Of a stretch of DNA of 48,597 nt, positions 8,580 through 17,301 are shown piece after piece (position 1 is the first letter of the stretch; each line of letters starts with the position of its first letter). The notes beneath the pieces are model-generated. The model had not been told where the DNA came from and made no database searches. It saw only the letters and a program-made list of their open reading frames with translations. The DNA is from Gammaproteobacteria bacterium (lineage in GTDB: Bacteria > Pseudomonadota > Gammaproteobacteria > UBA6429 > Thiohalophilaceae): positions 1 to 48,597 of the forward strand of contig JAHECZ010000020.1 in assembly GCA_024641475.1 (NCBI GenBank), given 5' to 3'. The position numbers and the translations under genes were made by a program.

Positions 8580-10145
8580 AAAATGTACCGAGAGTTCGCC
8601 CAGAACACTGGCGATGTCTTCTATTTCCTTGCTGAGTTGACTCACAGTCGCCAGGGTATCAACCGTTAGCTCGGTTACATCGTTAATGGTTTCAACATTT
8701 TCCTTGATGGTACTGGTCACGGCCGTTTGTTCTTCGGCAGCGCTGGCAATCTGATTATTCATGTCCTTGATGCGATCAACCGCAGAGGAAATACCGGCGA
8801 GCGCGCTGTCAGCAATACCAACCTGTTTAACCGTTTCCCTGGCGCTGTCACGACCATTTTGCATTGACGTAACCGCGCTCTTGGCGGCGTGCTGCAATTT
8901 GCCGATCATGTTGCTGATTTCCTGCGTCGATTGTTGTGTCCGCCCGGCAAGCGAACGTACCTCATCAGCAACGACGGCAAAGCCACGCCCTTGTTCACCT
9001 GCGCGTGCTGCTTCAATTGCTGCATTCAGTGCCAGCAAGTTGGTTTGTTCTGCGATAGCTTTAATCACATCGAGAATTTTGCCAATGTCCTTGGTATCGG
9101 TAGCCAATTGATTGATCACGGCGGAGGATTCTTCAACCTGCGTGGCCAATTGATTTATCGATTGAATCGTCTGCGTAACAATCTGACCACCCTGCTTGGC
9201 GTGGGAATCGGCATCATTAGCCGCCTGCATGGCTTGCTGGGCATTTGCTGAGACACTTTCTGCAGCTTGCAACAAATCAGACATGGCATGAGAGAGTTTA
9301 TCGGTTTCCACACGCTGATGTGTTGCGCCCTGGTTGGATAATGCGACGGAATTGGATAAATCATTGGCACCGGTTCCCAGCGTGGCACTAAAATCATCCA
9401 CGCGCGCGGCCAGAGCGTTCAGCTGCATCAACAGGATCTTGATTGCATAGTTAATCGCGCCAAATTCGCTGGTACAGGGTGAATACATTTGCTGCAAAAC
9501 GGGATCGTCGACAATGCCCTTGGCCATACGATGCAAACGTTGTAATGGACGTAGTACCAGGCTGTTAGCAATGGCAATGAGTGATGTGCAACCGGCATAC
9601 AGCGTGACCGACCAAAGTGGCGACAAACCGCCGAACAGCCACGGTAAAATTCCAACCGGTAATAATAATAGCGCCGCAATAAAATTCAGGCGGCTGCTGA
9701 CGGAGAATTTGCCAAGAGCTGATGTCAGTTTGGGTTTGGGGGCCCATAATTCCCGATACAATTTTTCGGCGCGTGCGATATCGGCACGATCGGCACGAAC
9801 CCGCACCGATTGGATCTCAACGATCTTGCCATTACGCTTGATGGGGGTGGCAAACGCATTCACCCAGTAGTGGTCGCCGTTTTTACAGCGATTCTTGACG
9901 ATACCCATCCAGGACTGACCCGCCTGGATTTTCTGCCACAAATCAGCGAAAGCTAGCGGTGGTACATCCGGGTGGCGGACGATGTTATGCGCCTGGCCCA
10001 ATAATTCTTGTTTGGAAAAGCCACAGACATCAATGAAGGTGTCATTGACGTAGGTAATACGGCCCTTTGGATCGGTGGTCGACAGGATCGACTTATCGGC
10101 GGGAACATCCTTTTCGACACCGGTAACGGGAAAATTTTTGCGCAT
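8568..10145 (-). CDS. Aer-like chemoreceptor with N-terminal PAS domain
   Basis: 525 residues. An N-terminal PAS domain (about 15-125) has the Aer-type sequence ending [16 protein letters not shown], which in E. coli Aer binds FAD and senses redox and oxygen. A membrane hairpin follows at about 155-200 ([19 protein letters not shown] and a second hydrophobic stretch), with no periplasmic domain, again like Aer. The HAMP-like linker leads to a signalling domain with the invariant hairpin tip around [20 protein letters not shown] (about 370-390). It should govern aerotaxis or energy taxis through CheA/CheW, which are not in the window. It is transcribed convergently to srkA. The ligand or cofactor is inferred. 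Confidence 0.9.
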   Translation of the reverse strand: MRKNFPVTGVEKDVPADKSILSTTDPKGRITYVNDTFIDVCGFSKQELLGQAHNIVRHPDVPPLAFADLWQKIQAGQSWMGIVKNRCKNGDHYWVNAFATPIKRNGKIVEIQSVRVRADRADIARAEKLYRELWAPKPKLTSALGKFSVSSRLNFIAALLLLPVGILPWLFGGLSPLWSVTLYAGCTSLIAIANSLVLRPLQRLHRMAKGIVDDPVLQQMYSPCTSEFGAINYAIKILLMQLNALAARVDDFSATLGTGANDLSNSVALSNQGATHQRVETDKLSHAMSDLLQAAESVSANAQQAMQAANDADSHAKQGGQIVTQTIQSINQLATQVEESSAVINQLATDTKDIGKILDVIKAIAEQTNLLALNAAIEAARAGEQGRGFAVVADEVRSLAGRTQQSTQEISNMIGKLQHAAKSAVTSMQNGRDSARETVKQVGIADSALAGISSAVDRIKDMNNQIASAAEEQTAVTSTIKENVETINDVTELTVDTLATVSQLSKEIEDIASVLGELSVHFKKP

Positions 10146-10306
10146 AGCGTCTCTACAGTAAGCAATATGGGTTGATACTGAGGCACTTATCGGCAGAATA
10201 GCCTTATAGCTTTAAGGTATTTGTGTGCGGTCAGTAGGGACAATTTGTCTGCACAGTGGAATAAAAATGGTTTAAAATCAGCAGTCTACATTGGAATACA
10301 ACTACG

Positions 10307-10840
10307 ATGACAATTCGGGCTTTTAAGGATATTCATCCGCAATTAGGCAAGGATGTCTATATCGACGACATGGCCTTGTTGCTCGGGGACGTTCATATCG
10401 GGGATGACAGTTCCGTCTGGCCATTCACCGTCGTGCGAGGCGATGTGAATCAGATCCGCATCGGAATGCGGAGCAATATCCAGGATAATTGCGTAATACA
10501 TGTGACGCATGACAGTTACTATCAACCCGATGGATTCGCGACGCATATCGGCGATGAAGTGACGGTGGGGCATCAGGTCATCCTGCATGGATGTCAGATC
10601 AAGGATCGATGTCTGATTGGCATGGGTGCCATTATCATGGATAACGTGGTGATCGAATCCGAAACCATCATCGGCGCCGGCTCACTGATTACCGAAGGGA
10701 AAAATCTGCAGGGCGGATATTTGTGGGTAGGACGGCCCGCCAGGCGAGTGCGTGAACTGACAGCTGAGGAACGCCAGCGGCTCGAATACTCTGCACACCA
10801 TTACGTTCGTCTAAAAAATCAACACTTGAGTTCCCGATGA
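10307..10840 (+). CDS. Gamma-carbonic-anhydrase-like hexapeptide-repeat protein (YrdA family)
   Basis: 177 residues folding as a left-handed beta helix, judging from repeated hexapeptide turns (IGDDSSVWPFTVVRGD, IGMRSNIQDNCVIH, IGDEVTVGHQVILHGC). The three zinc-ligand histidines of gamma-carbonic anhydrases are present (VIHVTH, VGHQVILHGC). Many YrdA-type proteins bind zinc but show little or no carbonic anhydrase activity, so the activity is uncertain. It is followed by a four-base ATGA overlap with the HPP gene, indicating an operon. This partner might suggest a role in bicarbonate or ion homeostasis, but that is inference. Confidence 0.88.
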   Translation: MTIRAFKDIHPQLGKDVYIDDMALLLGDVHIGDDSSVWPFTVVRGDVNQIRIGMRSNIQDNCVIHVTHDSYYQPDGFATHIGDEVTVGHQVILHGCQIKDRCLIGMGAIIMDNVVIESETIIGAGSLITEGKNLQGGYLWVGRPARRVRELTAEERQRLEYSAHHYVRLKNQHLSSR

Positions 10841-11796
10841 GAAAAAAATTATTTAATAAATCAACACGTCATTACCTGGTCGATGTGCTTGGTATTGATC
10901 TGGATAGTGTCAGTCACCGTGAACGAATTCTTTCGACACTCGGTGGTTTTCTGGGGATTTTTTTAATCATTTATGTAAATCATTTTATTATTCACGACTG
11001 GAGTGCGGCACTCATCGTGGCATCAATGGGCGCGTCGGCTGTCTTATTATTCGCCGTACCACACGGTAAATTATCGCAACCCTGGCCATTGATTGGCGGC
11101 CACCTGGTATCTGCTGTGGTTGGAGTTACCTGTTTCAAAGTGATTCCTGATACCGCCGTTGCAGCCGCACTGGCGGTAGGCTTGGCGATTGGCGCGATGC
11201 ATTATCTGCGGTGTATTCATCCGCCCGGTGGTGCAACAGCGTTGACGTTTGTCATTGGTTCCGCACAACTGCATGCCTATGGTTATCATTATATTGTTGA
11301 GCCGGTACTAATTAATGTTGCAGTGATTCTGGCCGTGGCAGTTTTGTTTAATTTGCCGTTTGCCGCACGGCGGTATCCGCAAGGCTTGCAAAATTTATTG
11401 ACGGACAAAACCAAACAGGAAGATAGTGAGCTGCAGGCGTTTGAAATTGAGCGTGCCGATATTGCACGTGCGATTGAGAAAATGGACATCGTCGTGGATC
11501 TCACCGACGAAGATTTGGTAAAGTTATTTCACCTGGCCAGCAGTGAAGCCAGGCAACGCCATATGTCGACACAACAAATCCTGCTGGGACATTATTTCAG
11601 CAACGGCGGTGAGCAGTGGTCGGTACGCCAGATTGTTGATGAGTCGATGGATCGCGATCAGGTTATTTATCGAATTATCGCTGGCCATGAAAAACGCGGT
11701 ACCGGCGTTTGCAGTATCGAAGAATTCGCCCGTTGGGCACGCATCGAAGTGGAACGCGATGGACAAAACTGGAAACAGGTAAAGTTTAAAGCTTAA
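10837..11796 (+). CDS. HPP-family integral membrane protein with C-terminal soluble domain
   Basis: 319 residues. The first 170 or so residues hold about four to five transmembrane helices, including the signature IHPPGGATAL near residue 127 and the GASAVLLF...PWPLIGGH blocks. Family members have been linked to nitrite transport in chloroplasts and cyanobacteria. The C-terminal 130 residues (from about 190) are soluble and charged (FEIERADIARAIEKMDIVVDLTDEDLVKLF), unlike the CBS pair often found in this position, and I do not recognise them. It is translationally coupled to the gamma-carbonic anhydrase homologue. The substrate is unknown; a small anion is a plausible guess. Confidence 0.8.
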   Translation: MRKKLFNKSTRHYLVDVLGIDLDSVSHRERILSTLGGFLGIFLIIYVNHFIIHDWSAALIVASMGASAVLLFAVPHGKLSQPWPLIGGHLVSAVVGVTCFKVIPDTAVAAALAVGLAIGAMHYLRCIHPPGGATALTFVIGSAQLHAYGYHYIVEPVLINVAVILAVAVLFNLPFAARRYPQGLQNLLTDKTKQEDSELQAFEIERADIARAIEKMDIVVDLTDEDLVKLFHLASSEARQRHMSTQQILLGHYFSNGGEQWSVRQIVDESMDRDQVIYRIIAGHEKRGTGVCSIEEFARWARIEVERDGQNWKQVKFKA

Positions 11797-11848
11797 CTAA
11801 ACTAACTCGCCAATGCTGGCAGAAAATCAATGGCAACCGCAATGTTGC

Positions 11849-13426
11849 TTAAAATCGAAATTCGTATTCCAATGTTGCCTTGAGTGTGCCAGACGGAGCT
11901 GCCGAGCCGATACCAAATAGATAACCGAGTTCATAGCGCCATTTACTGTTATCAGCGCCTTTAAGCTCACCATAGAGGACCGGTCCGGCGCGATGATCCT
12001 GCTGTGTGCCCGGTAAAACATGGCCTATTTCACCCATCTCACCATAGATTTCGAAGCCAGGATTGAAATGTTTGTTGAGTAAATACTGGCTGCGCCAGGC
12101 GTATTCAAAATTTGTGGCGCTGCTCGCACCACTGCCAATTTCACGTACAAAGACCAGGTTGAGGCTATGAACAAAATGACTGAGGGTTTTTTCCAACAGT
12201 AATTTTGTTTCCAGCACATCATTCGCAGTCGAATCAGCAGGATGTTCATATTCCACATAGATGCCGACATCAAGCCAGAATTGTCCAGGCTCGGTGAGTT
12301 GCAAAATGTTTTCCCAGGCAGTGGCGCTATGCTGGCGCGATGCACCGGGCTGGGCTTCTGATTCTCCAACGAATGCAGTGAACCAGCGATCCGAAACACC
12401 ATAACCGACCTCAAGCTTGGTTTGTGCGGTGCCATCTTTCGCGGTATTGCTGTCAAATGTACGATGACTGCGCATTTCGATTTCAACCTCACCCGCACTC
12501 ACGGTTGGTGAATACACTTTATGGCTGGCGTGGGCAGGATCGCTTTGCAGTGATAACACAATGATCAAAGCAGGAATGGCGACCAACATGCGAGTTGGCA
12601 CCAGAGCAGATGAGTTATTCATAAGTCGAGTGAGTAAAAGAATCGTAATTATGGTCAGTGCATAGGCCAGCAACTGGATGCCCATCGGTTGATCCAGATA
12701 ACCCAAGGTAATATGCAAAAACTGACCAAACAGGCTGTGTTGGGACAAAAGTGATGAGCTGTCCCAGATTTCATAACCTAACGCCGGTAAATAATTTGCC
12801 TGCACCAGATAACCGGCCGATTGTGCCGCCAGACCTGCTGCAAGAAACAGGATCAACCAACCCGTGACACGAAACAGTGTATGAACCGGAATGCGCAACA
12901 AGCCAAAATAAAGTATAAAACCAATTAAAATTCCCGCGCTCAAACCAAATAACGAACCAAGTAATAAAGTACCTGCATCTGAACCAGAGGCAGCGATGCC
13001 ATACAGGAACAGTACCAGTTCGCTGCCTTCACGCAGCACCGCCAGGCCAATGATGATGGCCAACGCGGAGGGCGCCTGCTCCCCTGCTATCACCGATGCG
13101 CCAACACGACGAATGTGTTGGGAAATTTGTGCGGCATGTTTACGCATCCACACCAAGTGCCAGGTGAGCATAATGACGGCAGCAAATAAAATTGCAGCGT
13201 TGAGCAATTCCTGGCCCGCACCGTCCATGGCAAGGTTGATGTGCCCGGCAAAACTCGCCAGCAGAATCGCACCGCTGAGACCGGCAAGAATTCCTAACAG
13301 GATCCAGCGCCCACGGCCAGACATGCCACGCGTGGCGGCAAGCATCAATGAGATGATGAGGGAAGCTTCCAGGACTTCGCGAAAAACAATAATGGCTGTT
13401 GCTAACATGATGGCCTCACTTAACAA
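11849..13426 (-). CDS. FTR1/EfeU-type iron permease fused to a C-terminal outer-membrane-type beta-barrel domain
   Basis: 525 residues, about twice the usual length. Residues 1-268 are an FTR1 permease with REVLE (16-20) and REGSE (132-136), the two iron-coordinating REXXE motifs, and seven membrane helices. Residues 280-300 (MLVAIPALIIVLSLQSDPAHA) look like a signal peptide with an AHA-S cleavage site. From 301 there are alternating amphipathic strands ending EYEFRF with a C-terminal phenylalanine, as in outer-membrane barrels. The frame is continuous; the in-frame ATG at 12622 has no ribosome site. It overlaps the upstream cupredoxin gene by 11 bases and lies behind a Fur box. It presumably imports iron in the inner membrane, with the barrel either cleaved off or a second product (see findings). 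Confidence 0.85.
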   Translation of the reverse strand: MLSEAIMLATAIIVFREVLEASLIISLMLAATRGMSGRGRWILLGILAGLSGAILLASFAGHINLAMDGAGQELLNAAILFAAVIMLTWHLVWMRKHAAQISQHIRRVGASVIAGEQAPSALAIIIGLAVLREGSELVLFLYGIAASGSDAGTLLLGSLFGLSAGILIGFILYFGLLRIPVHTLFRVTGWLILFLAAGLAAQSAGYLVQANYLPALGYEIWDSSSLLSQHSLFGQFLHITLGYLDQPMGIQLLAYALTIITILLLTRLMNNSSALVPTRMLVAIPALIIVLSLQSDPAHASHKVYSPTVSAGEVEIEMRSHRTFDSNTAKDGTAQTKLEVGYGVSDRWFTAFVGESEAQPGASRQHSATAWENILQLTEPGQFWLDVGIYVEYEHPADSTANDVLETKLLLEKTLSHFVHSLNLVFVREIGSGASSATNFEYAWRSQYLLNKHFNPGFEIYGEMGEIGHVLPGTQQDHRAGPVLYGELKGADNSKWRYELGYLFGIGSAAPSGTLKATLEYEFRF

Positions 13427-13739
13427 TCAGAGTGCCGTGCGCAGTGTCTTCATGAAACTCGCCGACGAAGCGATACTTGCCTGGCTGTAGCGGTCCCACC
13501 CTGATTATTGCGCGGCTGTTACCGGGGATGATTTTCTCGCGGTGTAAATCGTGGCTTTCAAATTCTTCTACAGTGGCGTCTTGATTGATGATGGCCAGCC
13601 AAACCTTGGTGTCTTTGGGTATGGTGATCTCGCTGGGCGTAAAGCGATGGTCTTTGATCGTAATATCAAAAGACGGTTCTTCAGCAAAAGACAGTGAGCC
13701 ATAGAGGAACATGGCTGTAAGCAGGACGAGGCGCAACAT
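13416..13739 (-). CDS. Small periplasmic cupredoxin, EfeO-cupredoxin-like
   Basis: 107 residues with a signal peptide ending SLSFA-EE (about residue 19). The rest is a single cupredoxin fold (FDITIKDHRFTPSEITIPKD, NQDATVEEFESHDLHRE, PGKYRFVGEFHEDTAHGTLIV). Instead of a CxxxxH type 1 site it has acidic and histidine residues (EEFESHD, EFHEDTAHG), like the cupredoxin part of EfeO, which is proposed to bind and oxidise ferrous iron, or copper. It is the first gene of a two-gene unit with the FTR1 permease and has a Fur box upstream, so it probably hands iron to the permease. It replaces the missing EfeO and EfeB of a full EfeUOB system. Confidence 0.85.
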   Translation of the reverse strand: MLRLVLLTAMFLYGSLSFAEEPSFDITIKDHRFTPSEITIPKDTKVWLAIINQDATVEEFESHDLHREKIIPGNSRAIIRVGPLQPGKYRFVGEFHEDTAHGTLIVK

Positions 13740-13778
13740 AGAAAAATTTCCTTAGTATATTAACAATAGTACATATAC

Positions 13779-13797
13779 TAACGAGAATCATTCTCAT
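13779..13797 (-). promoter_or_regulatory. Fur box before the cupredoxin-FTR1 operon
   Basis: GAGAATCATTCTC (13783-13795) with flanking A/T is a near-perfect palindromic Fur-binding core (consensus GATAATGATAATCATTATC). It lies about 45 bases before the cupredoxin start with a -10-like TATACT next to it, as expected for iron repression. Confidence 0.85.
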
Positions 13798-13885
13798 TCG
13801 CAAGTATTATAAATAGTGCAAATTCAATCTGTTAGTTAAATTGATTAACCAAGTTAGCAAAAATATTATGGATTTATAGTGAATT

Positions 13886-14818
13886 TCAGGTCGTATGGGC
13901 GGGATTGCCATACGTACGATGATAAGCAGGGCGGTTGGTGGATTTCGTGGGAGCGAGGCCGGTAGTGTCATTGAAAAAATCAAAATCATTTGGCTGAGTG
14001 TTGGGTTGACTACCATTATCAGGCAGGAGCCAGCGATAGATCGCATTGGCCTTGCGAGTGAACACTTTGGTGCGGGTAGCGGGATTATCTTTTTTGGGTG
14101 CGGGCAGGGTCGCGACCAGTTCGGCGGCCTGGCGTTCATTGAGTTCAGCTGCCGTGATCCCATAATAATGACGCGCGGCAGCTTCAATGCCATAGATACC
14201 TTCACCAAATTCAACAATATTCAGATAAATATCGAGAATGCGGTTTTTGTTTAAGTGCTGTTCCATGCCAAAGGTGAATAGCATTTCATGCCACTTGCGG
14301 AACAAGGTGCGCTCTGGTGAAAAATACAGGTTCTTTACCGTTTGTTGCGAGATGGTGCTGGCACCGTACTTCCATTTTTTAAGGGCGATATTGCGATCAA
14401 TCGCATCAACAATAGCATCGGTGTCGATGCCGCTATGAGAATAAAACCGTGAGTCTTCGCCAACGACAGCAGCGCGTTTAACGAAAGCAGGAATTTGTTT
14501 ACCTGATATTGGTTGCCACTTAAGGGCTGGCATATCGTTGTCATGGCGCGCTTCCATTTGATAGGCCTGAATAAAGCTGGATTTGGGAATATCGCTACGA
14601 CGTAATGCAGCAAAATCAGGCCAGATCGACCAGACATAAAATACATCAATCAGTAAAAGCAGTAACAGTAAGCGCCAGCCGAAAACCAGACTACGCCAGA
14701 AGAGTGTTGGTTTAGAAGAGCGCGGATGACGCCGATAGAGCCATAACCATTGCGCTGGTCGCAGCAACCAGGTTAGCCAGTTAGTGGGTTTGAGCATGGT
14801 GAGAATGGCTGTCGTCAT
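13886..14818 (-). CDS. mtgA: Monofunctional biosynthetic peptidoglycan transglycosylase
   Basis: 310 residues, longer than the usual 230-250. It polymerises lipid II into glycan strands at the outer face of the inner membrane. A basic N-terminus and one transmembrane helix (about 45-68, LVFGWRLLLLLLLIDVFYVW) anchor a GT51 domain. The catalytic glutamate motif is EDSRFYSHSG (about 121-130), followed by GASTISQQTVKNLY (about 153-166), RKWHEML and the ILDIYLNIVEFG motif. The extra length is a longer N-terminal cytosolic segment (over 40 residues, with an alternative ATG at 14797) and a Pro/Asn/Thr-rich tail of about 45 residues after the catalytic domain. No transpeptidase domain is present. Confidence 0.93.
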   Translation of the reverse strand: MTTAILTMLKPTNWLTWLLRPAQWLWLYRRHPRSSKPTLFWRSLVFGWRLLLLLLLIDVFYVWSIWPDFAALRRSDIPKSSFIQAYQMEARHDNDMPALKWQPISGKQIPAFVKRAAVVGEDSRFYSHSGIDTDAIVDAIDRNIALKKWKYGASTISQQTVKNLYFSPERTLFRKWHEMLFTFGMEQHLNKNRILDIYLNIVEFGEGIYGIEAAARHYYGITAAELNERQAAELVATLPAPKKDNPATRTKVFTRKANAIYRWLLPDNGSQPNTQPNDFDFFNDTTGLAPTKSTNRPAYHRTYGNPAHTT

Positions 14819-14979
14819 GGCGCCGCAGATACGATTCCTGAGTAAATGCTATCCATAGCGGAGAAAGATTAAATTGGACAGTCATTATAAGCGGCCAACA
14901 AAGTGAGTAGAGAAAAACATCGTAGTATTACGCGACCGATGTCACGTATTCGTTGTGGAGTACTTGGCAATTTATGGTC

Positions 14980-15261
14980 TTATTCCCTGGGTGAGGCGAC
15001 TGCTGATGGATCCAGGCAGGGGCGCTGAAAGTAACAGGTTAATGCACAGGAAGATGAAGTGAGCATCCAGAAAAGAAAAAAACCGATGGTATAGCCACCC
15101 AAGCGGGAAATTTCGCTATAACCGCTGACGGCTAATATAATCTGGGGATCAAATGCCGTGAAAAATAAAATCGTAGCAACACCGGCAGTCAAGAATGATG
15201 GCCAGAGAACGGCAATAACGCGCTGTGTTATTGGAGTGGATGTTGTATCGGTATTGGTCAT
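14980..15261 (-). CDS. Small membrane protein at the end of the ccoG-fixH unit
   Basis: 93 residues with two predicted transmembrane helices (AVLWPSFLTAGVATILFFTA and GGYTIGFFLFWMLTSSSCAL). The start at 15261 is chosen because ATGA overlaps the stop of the FixH-like gene and AGGGA lies before it; a longer frame to 15339 is not needed. The C-terminus has three cysteines (SSCALTCYFQRPCLD), the CALTC pair sitting at the membrane border. I do not recognise a named family. Its place behind ccoG and fixH suggests a part in cbb3 oxidase assembly or copper/heme delivery, but that is inference from context only. Confidence 0.7.
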   Translation of the reverse strand: MTNTDTTSTPITQRVIAVLWPSFLTAGVATILFFTAFDPQIILAVSGYSEISRLGGYTIGFFLFWMLTSSSCALTCYFQRPCLDPSAVASPRE

Positions 15262-15785
15262 GTGGCATCCCTTTGTAGAGTCGATGTAAATTGCCAGGCA
15301 GATTGTTGCGGTAGAGTGATATGCGTGGATAATTCCCAATGCTTGTCAGTATCTGTAAGCAAAGTCTGCCAGCGAATATGACTCTGTGCGCCGAATTGTA
15401 ACGGCCATGTCGCACTATAATGTCCATCAGAACTGCGAAGCAACGTAAGTGTAATATCCTGGCCAGATAAGGTCGGATGGATCAGCCGCAATATCAATGT
15501 ATCCGGCGGTGAAGTGAAATTACCGTGCAGGTCAATAAAGACCATCGATGTGGCAGCATCTAAACGAGCTTGTGCAGTTATTCCCAATTGAGATGCAGTG
15601 CGCTGGGCGGCGAGTTCCTTATTAATAGCCAAGCCTGCTTTATAGTAATCATCTGCAACCAATGCATCCGGTTTATGTGCGGCCAAATAGGCAGTGAAAA
15701 GACTGGCAATAACTGCGCTAGCGGGGAGGGCAATCAAAACCCATGGCCAGAATTGTTTGTACCAGCGTGTATGGGATGTCGTCAT
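15258..15785 (-). CDS. FixH-family protein
   Basis: 175 residues. One N-terminal transmembrane helix (about 13-31, FWPWVLIALPASAVIASLFTA) is followed by VADDYYKAGLAINKE, the hallmark of the FixH family, and a periplasmic beta-rich domain. FixH/CcoH is needed for assembly or stability of cbb3 oxidase. The gene begins 7 bases after ccoG ends and overlaps the next small gene by four bases, so the three are co-translated. No copper-ligand cluster is visible. Family assignment rests on the DDYYKxG motif and location. Confidence 0.85.
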   Translation of the reverse strand: MTTSHTRWYKQFWPWVLIALPASAVIASLFTAYLAAHKPDALVADDYYKAGLAINKELAAQRTASQLGITAQARLDAATSMVFIDLHGNFTSPPDTLILRLIHPTLSGQDITLTLLRSSDGHYSATWPLQFGAQSHIRWQTLLTDTDKHWELSTHITLPQQSAWQFTSTLQRDAT

Positions 15786-15791
15786 AGTGTC

Positions 15792-17186
15792 TCAATGAGT
15801 ACGTGGGCCGACAAAAGCGCCGGTTTGAGTCAAGCTTAATTTGGGATTATCCGTGGCAGTCAAAGTAAAGGAAATTTTTTGACTTAAGCCAGGCAGATTG
15901 GCTGGATCAACCGCGAGCTGTACGGGTAGCACCAGCGAATCACCCGCGTTAATCAGAATATCGGTGGAGCGCATAATAATATTGATACCGGTAACACCAG
16001 CAACACTCAGTGTATAGTGATGCGGAATTTTATCCATGTTAATCATTTTCAGAGTGTAGCTATTTTCAATTTTGCCTTCTGGCGTGACACGATACAAAGT
16101 GTTGCGATCACGCAATATATCCAGTTTCAGTGGCAAGCGTGTGCTTATGCTGTATATGAGTGATCCACTGATAATCGTTAATAGAATGGCATAGATGATA
16201 ACACGCGGGCGCAACAGGTTAGTCTGAAATCCATCGATGGCATGTTGGGTCGTATATTTGATTAAGCTGCGCGGATAATCCATTTTCGCCATAACTTCAT
16301 TGCATACATCGATACAGGCAGCGCAACCAATACACTGATATTGCAGGCCATCGCGAATATCAATACCGGTGGGGCATACCTGCACGCACAACGTACAATC
16401 GACGCAGTCACCCAGTGCCATGGCGCGAGGGTCAGCACTTTTTTTGCGGGAGCCGCGTGGGTCACCGCGGGTTTTGTCATAGGAAATAACCAGTGTGTCT
16501 TTATCAAACATCGCACTCTGGAAGCGAGCGTAGGGACACATGTAAATGCATACCTGCTCGCGCATCCAGCCGGCATTACCGTAGGTAGCAAAACCATAAA
16601 ACAGTACCCAGAAGGTTTCCCAGCTACCCAGGTTGAGCGTATAGATTTCCTTGGCTAAATCGAGGATGGGAGTAAAGAAACCCACAAAGGTAAAGCCGGT
16701 CCACAGAGAGAAACTAATCCACAGAAAATGTTTGAGAAACTTACGTGAGAATTTCACTCGGGAAAGCGGTGCGTTATCGAGTTTGATTTGTTTATTGCGG
16801 TCACCTTCAACTTTACGCTCAATCCACAGGAAGGCTTCCGTCCATACCGTTTGTGGACAGGCATAGCCGCACCATAAGCGACCGGCCAAGGCGGTGAAGA
16901 AAAATAACGCAAACGCCGCAATGATTAACAAGGCGGCGAGATAAAAGAAATCCTGTGGCCAAAAGATTAAACCAAAGATATAAAATTTGCGTGCCGGTAA
17001 ATCAAAAAGAACAGCTTGATGACCTTCCCATGATAGCCACGGAACAAAATAGTACGAACCTAAAAGTATTAAGACTCCCAAGGTGCGGAAAGTGGCAAAA
17101 ATGCCATGCACCTCACGCGGATAGACTTTTTTATGTTTGGCATAAAAAGAACCGGCTTCATCATGTGGAGTTGTGTGCGGTTGCAT
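15792..17186 (-). CDS. ccoG: Cytochrome c oxidase accessory protein CcoG (FixG/RdxA)
   Basis: 464 residues. The membrane protein has about five helices and a ferredoxin-like region with two 4Fe-4S motifs, CVDCTLCVQVCP and CIGCAACIDVCN. An earlier conserved CGYACPQTVWTE (about residue 105-116) sits in the YccM-like domain. The C-terminal part (about 365-464) is a periplasmic immunoglobulin-like FixG domain. CcoG has been shown in other bacteria to act as a cupric reductase supplying Cu(I) for cbb3 assembly. It follows ccoP after 115 bases that contain a large hairpin, so its level may differ from that of the structural genes. Confidence 0.95.
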   Translation of the reverse strand: MQPHTTPHDEAGSFYAKHKKVYPREVHGIFATFRTLGVLILLGSYYFVPWLSWEGHQAVLFDLPARKFYIFGLIFWPQDFFYLAALLIIAAFALFFFTALAGRLWCGYACPQTVWTEAFLWIERKVEGDRNKQIKLDNAPLSRVKFSRKFLKHFLWISFSLWTGFTFVGFFTPILDLAKEIYTLNLGSWETFWVLFYGFATYGNAGWMREQVCIYMCPYARFQSAMFDKDTLVISYDKTRGDPRGSRKKSADPRAMALGDCVDCTLCVQVCPTGIDIRDGLQYQCIGCAACIDVCNEVMAKMDYPRSLIKYTTQHAIDGFQTNLLRPRVIIYAILLTIISGSLIYSISTRLPLKLDILRDRNTLYRVTPEGKIENSYTLKMINMDKIPHHYTLSVAGVTGINIIMRSTDILINAGDSLVLPVQLAVDPANLPGLSQKISFTLTATDNPKLSLTQTGAFVGPRTH

Positions 17187-17234
17187 GTGTGCTGATTAAT
17201 GGGCGAAAAGTTAGGCTACAAGGTTAGTAGAAAT

Positions 17235-17282
17235 CAGAAATCGCGACGCCGAAAGTATATCGATTCGGTGTCGCAATTTCTG
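17235..17282. repeat. Large imperfect hairpin between ccoP and ccoG
   Basis: Arms 17235-17253 and 17264-17282 are complementary over 19 positions apart from one C/A mismatch and one G-T pair, around a ten-base loop. No U-tract follows on the minus strand, so it may stabilise the ccoNOQP message or attenuate read-through into ccoG rather than terminate fully. Confidence 0.6.
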
Positions 17283-17301
17283 GTTAAACAATTATGAAAA
17301 A

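Noticed and set aside
12996-13490. 164-codon plus-strand frame opposite the FTR1 permease
   Set aside because: Opposite-strand reading of helix-rich coding sequence; Arg/Met-rich product without family features.
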